From positions 1 to 26,876 of the forward strand of contig CAMETB010000004.1 in the NCBI GenBank assembly GCA_945936265.1: a DNA stretch of 26,876 bases, read 5' to 3'. The notes beneath the pieces are model-generated. The model did no database searches, had not been told where the DNA came from, and was given only the letters and a program-made list of their open reading frames with translations. Shown here piece by piece: positions 7,937-14,214 of the stretch. The DNA is from an uncultured Clostridia bacterium (GTDB lineage Bacteria; Bacillota; Clostridia; Oscillospirales; CAG-272). Numbering within the stretch: the first letter of the stretch is position 1; each line of letters begins with the position of its first letter. The translations under genes were made by a program, and so were the position numbers.

Positions 7937-9226
7937 TCAGCATTTTGATTTTTCGGGTTCTTTTATGTAAGCGTCTATCTTTTCAGAAAGATTTTCCTCG
8001 TTTATATCGTCTTCGGAAAAATCGTCAGCCGAAGGATCATTCAAAGCCGCTTCCACATAGTCATTTATTACGACATGTCCGCCGCCTGATTTTTCTGAAA
8101 CATCTTTTTCACCGTCATTCTCGTCTGACATGTCGTCGGCACTTTCCCTTTCATATCCGCTCGGTTCACTTTCATTAACTTGTTCAGCCTCTGCCTCTGC
8201 ATCTTCACTATCTGCGAAGTTATTTTCGCTATCAAAACCCGAGTCGCCGTCGTTTGAAGTGCTTGCCGCTTCATCATCCGAGCCGGAAGAATAACCGGTG
8301 TTTTCATAAGTATCCGTTGCTCCTATGACACTTTCACCCTGCGAAAAATCAACATTACCTTCCGGGGCAGCGTCTGTCACACCGAGGTATCGTGTATCAT
8401 CGGTATTGTCAGACAATTCGTTTGTTTTCGCACTGCCATCTGCTTCTTTACCTTTTGACTTTTTTGGTTTCTGTTCCTCAAATTTATGCGTAAGACCTTT
8501 TGATTTTTTGAACATGCGCCTTATACATTCCATGTTTTCAAAATCGAGAATATTATATATTTTTGGTATCATTTTGCGCCTTGCAGGAAAATCCCACGGG
8601 TCTGTCTTGTCAAACATTCCGAAATGAATCGGGACGGTGATTTGCGAATCTATCGCACACGCAAAGCGCGCGGCGTCAACCATGTTCATACAACCGCCAT
8701 CACCGTTTATGGGTACAAAGGAAACGTCGGGAGATGGTGGGACTGAATCTATTACATATTTGTTGTAAAGAGTATCCGAAGCGACATAATATATCTTTCC
8801 GGTCAGAGAGTCGGAAATTGTAATTCCTATTGCATTTTTGTCGTCTGTCTGCGCTTTTACGGCGGTTATCCTCAAATTATCAAGCGTCCACTCCGAGCCT
8901 TCGCAAAACATTACTGTTTTATATCTTCCTTTTATTCCGGCATCCTGTACTTTTGAGTAGGAAGATTCCGAGCAGAGAAGCGTTATCGGTGATTTTGCTT
9001 TATGCAGATACGATGTAAGAGTGGCAATGTCGGTATGATCGGGGTGAGAGTTTGTAAGCACTATGATATCCGGCTTAACTCTGAAGAATTTTCTGTTCAA
9101 CTTCATACCCCGTGCCATTTTTTTATTTTCTTTTTTGAGGCTATCACTCAGATATGGGTCGACAACTATCTTTTTATTTCCGGACACAAATAAAAGTCCG
9201 CTTTGACCGAGCCAGATAATTTTCAT
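7937..9226 (-). CDS. Metallo-beta-lactamase-fold protein with long acidic C-terminal tail
   Basis: 429 residues. Residues 1 to about 255 match the UlaG/YtnP-like MBL fold: MKIIWLGQSGLLF start, VVDPYLS at 21-27, the metal motif region LTNSHPDHTD at 57-66, YYVASDT, and VPIHFGMFD near the end of the fold. In the canonical THxHxDH motif the first His is replaced by N59; H61, D63 and H64 remain. Residues about 260-429 have no recognisable domain: this tail is rich in Asp, Glu, Ser, Gly and Asn, with a Lys-rich stretch (KPKKSKGK) at its start. A one-metal or altered-metal hydrolase is possible. The substrate is unknown. GGAGGAG lies upstream of ATG 9226 and an extended -10 promoter is at 9290-9318. 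ribF is divergent. Confidence 0.88.
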   Translation of the reverse strand: MKIIWLGQSGLLFVSGNKKIVVDPYLSDSLKKENKKMARGMKLNRKFFRVKPDIIVLTNSHPDHTDIATLTSYLHKAKSPITLLCSESSYSKVQDAGIKGRYKTVMFCEGSEWTLDNLRITAVKAQTDDKNAIGITISDSLTGKIYYVASDTLYNKYVIDSVPPSPDVSFVPINGDGGCMNMVDAARFACAIDSQITVPIHFGMFDKTDPWDFPARRKMIPKIYNILDFENMECIRRMFKKSKGLTHKFEEQKPKKSKGKEADGSAKTNELSDNTDDTRYLGVTDAAPEGNVDFSQGESVIGATDTYENTGYSSGSDDEAASTSNDGDSGFDSENNFADSEDAEAEAEQVNESEPSGYERESADDMSDENDGEKDVSEKSGGGHVVINDYVEAALNDPSADDFSEDDINEENLSEKIDAYIKEPEKSKC

Positions 9227-9260
9227 AAAAATCTTCTCCTCCTCCGATTTTAACGTATCG

Positions 9261-9277
9261 TATGAAAATGATTCATA
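9261..9277. promoter_or_regulatory. Palindrome in the MBL gene leader
   Basis: TATGAA-AATGA-TTCATA, 6-bp arms with a 5-base spacer, lies between the MBL -10 element and its ribosome binding site. It could be an operator or an RNA hairpin. It only partly resembles a Fur-type 7-1-7 site, so no regulator is named. Confidence 0.35.
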
Positions 9278-9289
9278 TTTTTCTTCAAC

Positions 9290-9318
9290 ATTATACCATA
9301 TTTCTTCCTGAAAATAAA
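9290..9318 (-). promoter_or_regulatory. Extended -10 promoter of the MBL gene
   Basis: On the minus strand, TGGTATAAT (TATAAT at 9290-9295 with TG one base upstream of the hexamer) and a weak -35, TTTATT at 9313-9318, 17 bases away. It faces away from the ribF promoter. Confidence 0.65.
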
Positions 9319-9348
9319 TATCATTAAATCAAAAAAATGAAAAATATA

Positions 9349-9377
9349 TTGCGGCAGACATTACGATAGTGTATAAT
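9349..9377 (+). promoter_or_regulatory. Vegetative promoter of ribF
   Basis: TTGCGG at 9349-9354, a 17-base spacer and a perfect TATAAT at 9372-9377. The leader is only about 28 bases, too short for an FMN riboswitch. Confidence 0.65.
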
Positions 9378-9410
9378 GTTTTTGAAATACCGTTTTGAGA
9401 GGTGCTTAAA

Positions 9411-10349
9411 ATGACGGTTTATGATCTTAAAACTATGCAAAGGTGCGAAATATCGGAAAACACAGTTGTCGCATTGGGAACATTTGACGGTTGCCATTCG
9501 GGCCATCTTGCCGTATTCATGGCAGCCCTGGACGAGGCAAAAAAACGCCGTATAAAAAGTGCAGTATATACGTTTGACGAGATACCGAGGGCAAAAATCG
9601 AGGGAAAAAGCGTACCCTGTGTCTTTACTCTGGATGAAAAAATAAGGTTTATAAGGAAAACCGGAATAGACTATATTGTGATAGACAAGATTGAAAACGT
9701 AAGGAACATGAGCGGTGAGGAGTTTTTTGAAAAGATACTGAGAAATTCTTTACATGCCGTTTGCGCTTCTTGCGGATTCAATTATCGATTTGGTAAAAAT
9801 GCGTCATGGAACAGTAATGATCTCGCAAACTTTTTTGAAAAAGCCGGGGGAAGTGTGCGAATTTCAGACGAAATAACTGTGTCCGGAAGACCACTTAGTT
9901 CAACTCTCATAAGAGAAATGACAGAGAACGGAGAAGTTGAAAAAATACTCGGTTTTGCGCCGCCTTACTCAATTTATGCAAAGGTATTGCATGGCAAAAC
10001 CTTGGGCAGAACCATAGGGGTACCGACAATAAATCAGAAAATTCCCGATGGTAAGGCAATTCCAATGCGCGGCGTTTACATAACTGAATGTGAAATAGGT
10101 GAAGACGTATATCCGTCCGTCACAAATGTCGGCATGAGACCGACGACCGACGGAGAAAATGCTTCCGAAAATGTTGAAACGCATATAATAGGTTATGAGG
10201 GGAATCTTTATTCGTCGTTTGTCAGGGTAAATTTCTATAAATTTTTGAGAAATGAAAAGAAGTTTGGAAGCGTGGAGGATCTTAAAAAACAGATACTCCT
10301 CGATGAAAAATGTGCAAAAGAGTATTTCGGAATAGCAGATAAACAGTAA
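9411..10349 (+). CDS. ribF: Bifunctional riboflavin kinase/FAD synthetase
   Basis: 312 residues, the usual RibF length. The N-terminal FMN adenylyltransferase domain has GTFDGCHSGH at 23-32 (nucleotidyltransferase HxGH type), FNYRFGK at 123-129 and SSTLIRE at 163-169. The C-terminal riboflavin kinase domain has GRTIGVPTIN at 199-208, GVYITE at 221-226, TNVGMRPTTDG at 238-248 and VETHII at 255-260. It phosphorylates riboflavin to FMN and adenylates FMN to FAD in the cytosol. The start is the ATG at 9411, because the GTG nine bases upstream is itself part of the ribosome binding site GAGAGGTG. It is divergent from the MBL gene and has its own promoter. No other riboflavin gene is nearby, so the cell either makes riboflavin elsewhere or imports it. 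Confidence 0.95.
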   Translation: MTVYDLKTMQRCEISENTVVALGTFDGCHSGHLAVFMAALDEAKKRRIKSAVYTFDEIPRAKIEGKSVPCVFTLDEKIRFIRKTGIDYIVIDKIENVRNMSGEEFFEKILRNSLHAVCASCGFNYRFGKNASWNSNDLANFFEKAGGSVRISDEITVSGRPLSSTLIREMTENGEVEKILGFAPPYSIYAKVLHGKTLGRTIGVPTINQKIPDGKAIPMRGVYITECEIGEDVYPSVTNVGMRPTTDGENASENVETHIIGYEGNLYSSFVRVNFYKFLRNEKKFGSVEDLKKQILLDEKCAKEYFGIADKQ

Positions 10350-10353
10350 GTTT

Positions 10354-10428
10354 TAAAAAAAGAAAAGGCACTCTCCGCATTTCACCGCCCCGACGGGGTC
10401 AGCGGCAAAAAAATCGGAAATTGCCTTT
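10354..10428 (-). ncRNA. Candidate small structured RNA opposite the ribF downstream DNA
   Basis: On the minus strand a TATAAT (10435-10440) is followed by about 75 bases that fold into one long hairpin. The outer stem is AAAGGCA with TGCCTTT, the next stem is ATTTC with GAAAT, and an inner GC-rich hairpin has CCCC/GGGG and CCG/CGG arms. Directly after the outer stem comes TTCTTTTTTT. No minus-strand gene in this interval needs a terminator, because the thioesterase gene has its own at 12352-12382. That makes an independent short RNA with a U-rich end plausible. The -35 element is poor, and no known RNA family is recognised. Alternatively it is only a stem-loop at the 3' end of ribF. Confidence 0.35.
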
Positions 10429-10532
10429 GATGGTATTATACGCCTACGGCGCTTTTGTTATTCCGTGACATGAATTAAAGCAAGGAAAAACTTGACGCAG
10501 GTTAAAATATATTATTTTTTTACAAAAAAGTC

Positions 10533-10561
10533 TTGATTTCAGTATTTGAATATGTTAAAAT
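10533..10561 (+). promoter_or_regulatory. Vegetative promoter of the discoidin-like secreted protein gene
   Basis: TTGATT at 10533-10538, a 17-base spacer and TAAAAT at 10556-10561. The predicted leader is about 30 bases. Confidence 0.72.
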
Positions 10562-10599
10562 GTACAATAGATAATTAATAATTTGCAAGGAGTACTCTG

Positions 10600-12330
10600 A
10601 TGAAAAAGATAATTTCTTTGATTGTTTGCGCAGTCATGGTAATCCCGTGCTTTATGTTTGCCGCCTTTGCCGCAGATGAGGAGAAGGTGGATTATAACAT
10701 AGCGCCGGACGGCTCTACTTACGCAACAAGTAACTGGAATAACGACAGTAACTCAAGATGGCTGATCGACGGTGACACAAGTTCAACATGGCAATTCTGG
10801 AGGCCGGGTTCAAAAGACCAGGAGGATGGAAGAAACGCTACGGTTGACGATGCCAATCAGTATTTCGGGGTAAAATTCACAAAATATTACGAGTTCAACA
10901 AAGTTGTTTTATATGTTCTTAAGTACGACAATAAAAACAACGTAAGCTATACACTCAAGGCACTTGTCATGGGTGAGTGGATTGAACTTAAAACCCTTAG
11001 AAATTCTGATATTACAGATACTTATAAGGTTAAAGACTGGACTTTCGGCAAAATTACTTTCGAACTGCCGGAATATATTACGACAAAGAATATCCGCATA
11101 TGCCTCTCGGATTACGGAATAAATTCGGGTGGAAACGGAAACTTTTGGGATGTCCCGATGGTAGAGGAAATGGAAGTTAACGGTAAAGAGGGCACACCGC
11201 CTCCATTTGATGTTCCCGAGGGGGCTGTCCTTTCAACCAACGCCGTTCTCGGAGGAATGTCAAGCGCGTCCTCTACGGTCACATGGGCCGCACTTGCTTG
11301 TGACGATAATAAATCGGGAAGTTATTGGCAGGCTGAAAACGAGACCGACGGAGAATGGTGGATGACCGAATTCGACAAGGCACATCCGATAGACAGTGTT
11401 TCAATAAACTTTGGCGGTTCTATTGACGGAATAAGCTTTACTTACGATATTTTCCTTCTCGGTACCGACGGAAAATGGACGAAGGTTGTGGACGGACAGA
11501 AAGCAACTACGACGGCAGAAGTTTGTGACTCAATGGAATTCCCCGTAAGTCCTACACAGGAAGCGACTGCGCTTAAAGTTACATTTACCGGAACAGACGG
11601 CGGCGCCGCTCTTATTTCAGAGGTCGGGGCGCGTATAGCGGACGACGGAAAATGTATATTCCTTGCTGATTATATGTCTACTTTCAGACAGGAGTCTACG
11701 GCTGCCGGTAACATCGCATGCTACGGAACGCCCTATGCTTCATCAACTCTCGGATATGCCGGTGCTGCTTATGTTGAGTATATTAATGACGGAAAAATTA
11801 CCAATGATTCGCCGTCATGGTTTGCCAATACGCGCGCCGCAGGTGAGTATTGCGGAGTAATTCTCAAAGAAAAGCATCTTGTAAGCAAGGTAGTTCTTTA
11901 TTTCAATGATGTTGTAACCGGAAATATTGAGGGAGATCACGTTTTGTCCTTCAAAATTCAGGTAAAAGATGGAGACGACTATGTTACCGTAGGCAAGGGA
12001 ACGTCTTATGATACAAGCAGGGAAAAATATATAGCATCTATAGAGCTTGACAGAGCTGTTGAGACTGACGACGTCAGAGTTGTGTTCACGTCAAACGGAT
12101 TACTTTTCCCCTATGTCAAGGAAATAGAGGTTTACGAGGACGGATTCATATATGGCGGATATGACGGTTACCCAACGGACAGTGTGGGCGGGGCACCTCT
12201 TACGAAGAATTTTGCCGACAAGACTGTTGCACACCGTGCAAAGATACTTGATATAAAATCTCCTATAGCTACTTTCTATACAATTATGGATATGCAAAGA
12301 AAAGCGGCAATTGCTTCTTATGCAGTCTGA
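10600..12330 (+). CDS. Secreted protein with three discoidin (F5/8 type C)-like domains
   Basis: 576 residues. An N-terminal signal peptide (MKKIISLIVC core, cleavage likely after AFA at 22-24) sends it out of the cell. Three beta-sandwich modules follow, at about 30-200, 210-350 and 360-515. They share discoidin-like features: an opening NIAPDG- or NAV-type segment, a WLIDGDTSSTWQF or CDDNKSGSYWQAE substrate-loop motif, and closing strands such as ITFELPEYITTKNIRICLSD or IRVVF-type strands ahead of an EIEVYEDG end. Such modules bind carbohydrates or cell-surface ligands. No catalytic domain, sortase motif, dockerin or S-layer domain is visible, so it is either a free binding protein or held by an unknown C-terminus. 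The last 60 residues match nothing I know. AAGGAG precedes ATG 10600. It is monocistronic between a promoter and a strong terminator. Confidence 0.8.
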   Translation: MKKIISLIVCAVMVIPCFMFAAFAADEEKVDYNIAPDGSTYATSNWNNDSNSRWLIDGDTSSTWQFWRPGSKDQEDGRNATVDDANQYFGVKFTKYYEFNKVVLYVLKYDNKNNVSYTLKALVMGEWIELKTLRNSDITDTYKVKDWTFGKITFELPEYITTKNIRICLSDYGINSGGNGNFWDVPMVEEMEVNGKEGTPPPFDVPEGAVLSTNAVLGGMSSASSTVTWAALACDDNKSGSYWQAENETDGEWWMTEFDKAHPIDSVSINFGGSIDGISFTYDIFLLGTDGKWTKVVDGQKATTTAEVCDSMEFPVSPTQEATALKVTFTGTDGGAALISEVGARIADDGKCIFLADYMSTFRQESTAAGNIACYGTPYASSTLGYAGAAYVEYINDGKITNDSPSWFANTRAAGEYCGVILKEKHLVSKVVLYFNDVVTGNIEGDHVLSFKIQVKDGDDYVTVGKGTSYDTSREKYIASIELDRAVETDDVRVVFTSNGLLFPYVKEIEVYEDGFIYGGYDGYPTDSVGGAPLTKNFADKTVAHRAKILDIKSPIATFYTIMDMQRKAAIASYAV

Positions 12331-12351
12331 TTATACAATAACGAGAAACAT

Positions 12352-12382
12352 AAAAATCGGGAGGCAAATCCTCCCGATTTTT
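12352..12382. terminator. Bidirectional intrinsic terminator
   Basis: A perfect 13-bp stem (AAAAATCGGGAGG with CCTCCCGATTTTT, loop CAAAT) with T-rich ends in both directions lies between the convergent discoidin-like and thioesterase genes. Confidence 0.95.
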
Positions 12383-12410
12383 GTATTTTGAATGAAGATA
12401 AAGAATAGTG

Positions 12411-13136
12411 TCATATCGTTTCAGGAATTATTTCCGCCTCTATATTCGTCCTGCCGTCGCTTTCTCTTACGGTGCGAAAATAATATTTTCCGTCTGTTTT
12501 TCCCATATATATTTTAAGTGATTCTTTGTACTTTGCTTCGGAGTGGAAACAAATTCCTATGGACTTTACACGCAAATTTTCCGTGTCCGGTATAACATCG
12601 CAGAGCATATCTGCATAGTTGGTATTGTTCATATGACCGTTAAAATCTATATCGCTGTATTTTACGGTATATTCTCCGACAAGGGACATAGTAAGCTCCG
12701 ACGGGACATGAACTCTTGAACTGTGCTCGAGTTCAACAGGTTCGTCAAGATAGTACCCGCTTGTATCTATATCGCTTACCTTAAATAATTTTTTATCCTC
12801 TGTGGAGACAAGCGCCCATGACGAGTATGCCTCGCAAACGGTTTCGTCTCCTCTCTTTATATCATAACAACGTATAAATCCAAGTCCTCTGCTCGGGCAT
12901 GCCCATGAACGAGCCTGTATTTCGTCATATGCGTACAGACGTGAGTACATTTCAACCCTTATATTACTTAAAACGAAGGCTTTCTTTTCGGCGAGCAATT
13001 CTTTGTAAGTCGGATTCTGAATGCTGAGCTGGCACATTGCCGCTTCCTGTATGTATTTGAAAATCTGTGAAACTCCGACTGCTTCATTTGCGTCCGTTTC
13101 ATGAAATTTTACCTTAAAATTTTCGCTCCATTTCAT
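12411..13136 (-). CDS. Acyl-ACP thioesterase-like double hot-dog protein
   Basis: 241 residues, typical of bacterial acyl-ACP thioesterases (PF01643, FatA/FatB relatives). The first hot-dog domain covers about 1-120 and the second about 150-240. The second carries the active-site segment YSDIDFNGHMNNTNY at 160-174, with D162/D164, N166 and H168 in the places of the plant-type D-x-N-x-H motif. It should release free fatty acids from acyl-ACP in the cytosol. The start is chosen at ATG 13136. A TTG three codons upstream (13145) is in frame, but it is only four bases after the AAAGGAG site, whereas the ATG is 13 bases after it. The promoter at 13162-13190 puts transcription start at or near this ribosome binding site, so the leader is very short. 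Confidence 0.88.
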   Translation of the reverse strand: MKWSENFKVKFHETDANEAVGVSQIFKYIQEAAMCQLSIQNPTYKELLAEKKAFVLSNIRVEMYSRLYAYDEIQARSWACPSRGLGFIRCYDIKRGDETVCEAYSSWALVSTEDKKLFKVSDIDTSGYYLDEPVELEHSSRVHVPSELTMSLVGEYTVKYSDIDFNGHMNNTNYADMLCDVIPDTENLRVKSIGICFHSEAKYKESLKIYMGKTDGKYYFRTVRESDGRTNIEAEIIPETI

Positions 13137-13161
13137 TTTTGACAATCAACTCCTTTAGACA

Positions 13162-13190
13162 ATTTTAACACCTGAAAGAAAATAAATCAA
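13162..13190 (-). promoter_or_regulatory. Vegetative promoter of the thioesterase gene
   Basis: On the minus strand, TTGATT at 13185-13190, a 17-base spacer and TAAAAT at 13162-13167. Initiation would fall around 13155, within the AAAGGAG ribosome binding site (13150-13156). Confidence 0.75.
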
Positions 13191-13414
13191 GTACGAATGA
13201 AAATATGGCAATGATTTTTTAAAATGATTTTTTTACGCTTCCATTTTAGGCTTTTGCAAATATACAATTTTGGTTAAATCTCTGAATTTTTATTTTTTGA
13301 AAAAAAGTTAAAAACAGTTCGATTACGAACAAATTTTATGCATACTGCTCAATCAATTTAGGTGTTTGCCTATAAACGCCGAGTAAAAGAAAAACGCCTG
13401 AAAAAAATTTTAAA

Positions 13415-13506
13415 CGTGGAAAAGTTAGTGGAAAATGTGCATAACTCGCCATTTTAAAGCCAAGTTTTCAACTTTTCCACGCCTTTTGAGAGTGGAAAAC
13501 TCAAAA
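13415..13506. other. Cluster of four GTGGAAAA octamers and a near DnaA box
   Basis: GTGGAAAA occurs at 13416-13423, 13428-13435 and 13492-13499, and inverted at 13473-13480. TGTGCATAA at 13436-13444 differs by one base from the DnaA box TGTGGATAA. The octamers differ from the nine-base box at two positions each. A perfect 12-bp inverted repeat (CGTGGAAAAGTT, 13415-13426 and 13470-13481) and a 7-bp one (TTTTGAG/CTCAAAA, 13484-13506) include them. It may be a DnaA-binding cluster, another protein-binding array, or a structured RNA. Confidence 0.4.
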
Positions 13507-13584
13507 ATGCATGTCGAAATTACTCATTTGCCGAAAATAAGGGTGTAGAATTTTGAAAAATTCAAAAAAAATACTTGACAAAAA

Positions 13585-13609
13585 AATATTCATCCGGAGA
13601 GTGAATATT
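13585..13609 (-). terminator. Probable terminator of the small membrane protein gene
   Basis: AATATTCA and TGAATATT arms with a 9-base loop are followed on the minus strand by a run of T. It lies 40 bases after the stop codon of the small gene. The stem is AT-rich and weak, so an operator next to the TTGACA at 13575-13580 is the alternative. Confidence 0.5.
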
Positions 13610-13649
13610 CAATCATGAAACAAATATACATATACAAAATGCACAAAAA

Positions 13650-13892
13650 TCACGGTAACGCAAGGTAGGCAAACGCTCCCAAGGTCATAATAAGCACGGC
13701 TGAATAAACAGAGGCGCACATATCATATATTTTCGAATACATGATAACGGTCTCAGAATTGCCTTCAAAAGACAATACAAGCCTCAGAATGTACAGCGAC
13801 GACACGAGTATGAGTATGTATCCGAGCTTTATAAAATTCAGAGCGTGAATTTCATAAACTCCTCTTTTTTTCTTTAATCCCGGACTTTTCAA
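13650..13892 (-). CDS. Small two-helix membrane protein, function unknown
   Basis: 80 residues. A basic N-terminus (KSPGLKKKRG) precedes two hydrophobic helices, about 25-44 (LGYILILVSSLYILRLVLSF) and 58-79, joined by a short polar loop. This suggests both ends face the cytoplasm. I do not recognise the family. The start is a TTG at 13892, supported by GGAGGTG exactly six bases upstream; an ATG five codons earlier overlaps that site and is unlikely to be used. A near-consensus promoter (13933-13961) gives a leader of about 35 bases, and a probable terminator follows, so this is a stand-alone gene. The strong expression signals argue that it is real despite its size. Confidence 0.75.
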   Translation of the reverse strand: MKSPGLKKKRGVYEIHALNFIKLGYILILVSSLYILRLVLSFEGNSETVIMYSKIYDMCASVYSAVLIMTLGAFAYLALP

Positions 13893-13932
13893 AGTTAACA
13901 CCTCCATGTAAATAAATTTATCCTCACAATAT

Positions 13933-13961
13933 ATTTTACAGTATCGGAGGGCAGGTATCAA
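13933..13961 (-). promoter_or_regulatory. Vegetative promoter of the small membrane protein gene
   Basis: On the minus strand, TTGATA at 13956-13961, a 17-base spacer and TAAAAT at 13933-13938. Confidence 0.75.
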
Positions 13962-14098
13962 GCGGTTATATTTTCCGTCGTTTTCAACTTTGAATGCGTC
14001 CGGCGACGCTTTTGTGAAGTATTTGTGATGCATTTGTATCGTTTGTCTGTACAGTAATCAAAAAACAATCAAACCGCGCGTTTTTTTGAATTACGCTA

Positions 14099-14127
14099 TT
14101 GCAATTTCAAAAAAAGTATAGTATTAT
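14099..14127 (+). promoter_or_regulatory. Vegetative promoter of tilS (and probably hpt, ftsH)
   Basis: TTGCAA at 14099-14104, a 17-base spacer and TATTAT at 14122-14127. The leader is about 80 bases and contains a short hairpin at 14152-14164. Confidence 0.65.
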
Positions 14128-14214
14128 TTAATAAAAGGGCCGCTTATCCATCCGCAATTTGCGGTTGCCGATATTTCTGCCCTTACACAAAAAGACTTTA
14201 ATTGCGGGTGCGAA

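Larger units (their letters stand above)
13146..13649. other. AT-rich intergenic region of about 500 bases
   Basis: I see no convincing gene here. In order it holds: the thioesterase promoter (13162-13190); an 11-base direct repeat AATGATTTTTT at about 13209-13233; a palindrome GTTCG-ATTA-CGAAC at 13317-13330; an imperfect hairpin GGTGTTT/AAACGCC near 13361-13380; the GTGGAAAA cluster (13415-13506); a TTGACA at 13575-13580 without a fitting -10; and an inverted repeat (13585-13609) that is probably the terminator of the small membrane protein gene. Confidence 0.6.
13893..14214. other. Divergent promoter region between the small membrane protein gene and tilS
   Basis: This interval holds the leader and promoter of the small gene (minus strand, 13933-13961), the tilS promoter (14099-14127) and a small hairpin CCGCA-ATT-type sequence at 14152-14164 in the tilS leader. 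TTATCCA at 14144-14150 is a partial DnaA box. I see no further gene. Confidence 0.6.

Noticed and set aside
9378..9410. FMN riboswitch before ribF
   Set aside because: The leader is about 30 bases and contains none of the conserved RFN element.
9402..9410. GTG at 9402 as the ribF start
   Set aside because: It is part of the GAGAGGTG ribosome binding site that serves ATG 9411.
13317..13330. GTTCG-ATTA-CGAAC as a LexA (SOS) box
   Set aside because: The Gram-positive SOS box is GAAC-N4-GTTC; here the half-sites are in the reverse order.
13616..13669. A 17-codon plus-strand frame starting at ATG 13616
   Set aside because: It has no well-spaced ribosome binding site, overlaps the end of the small membrane protein gene on the other strand, and has no recognisable sequence.
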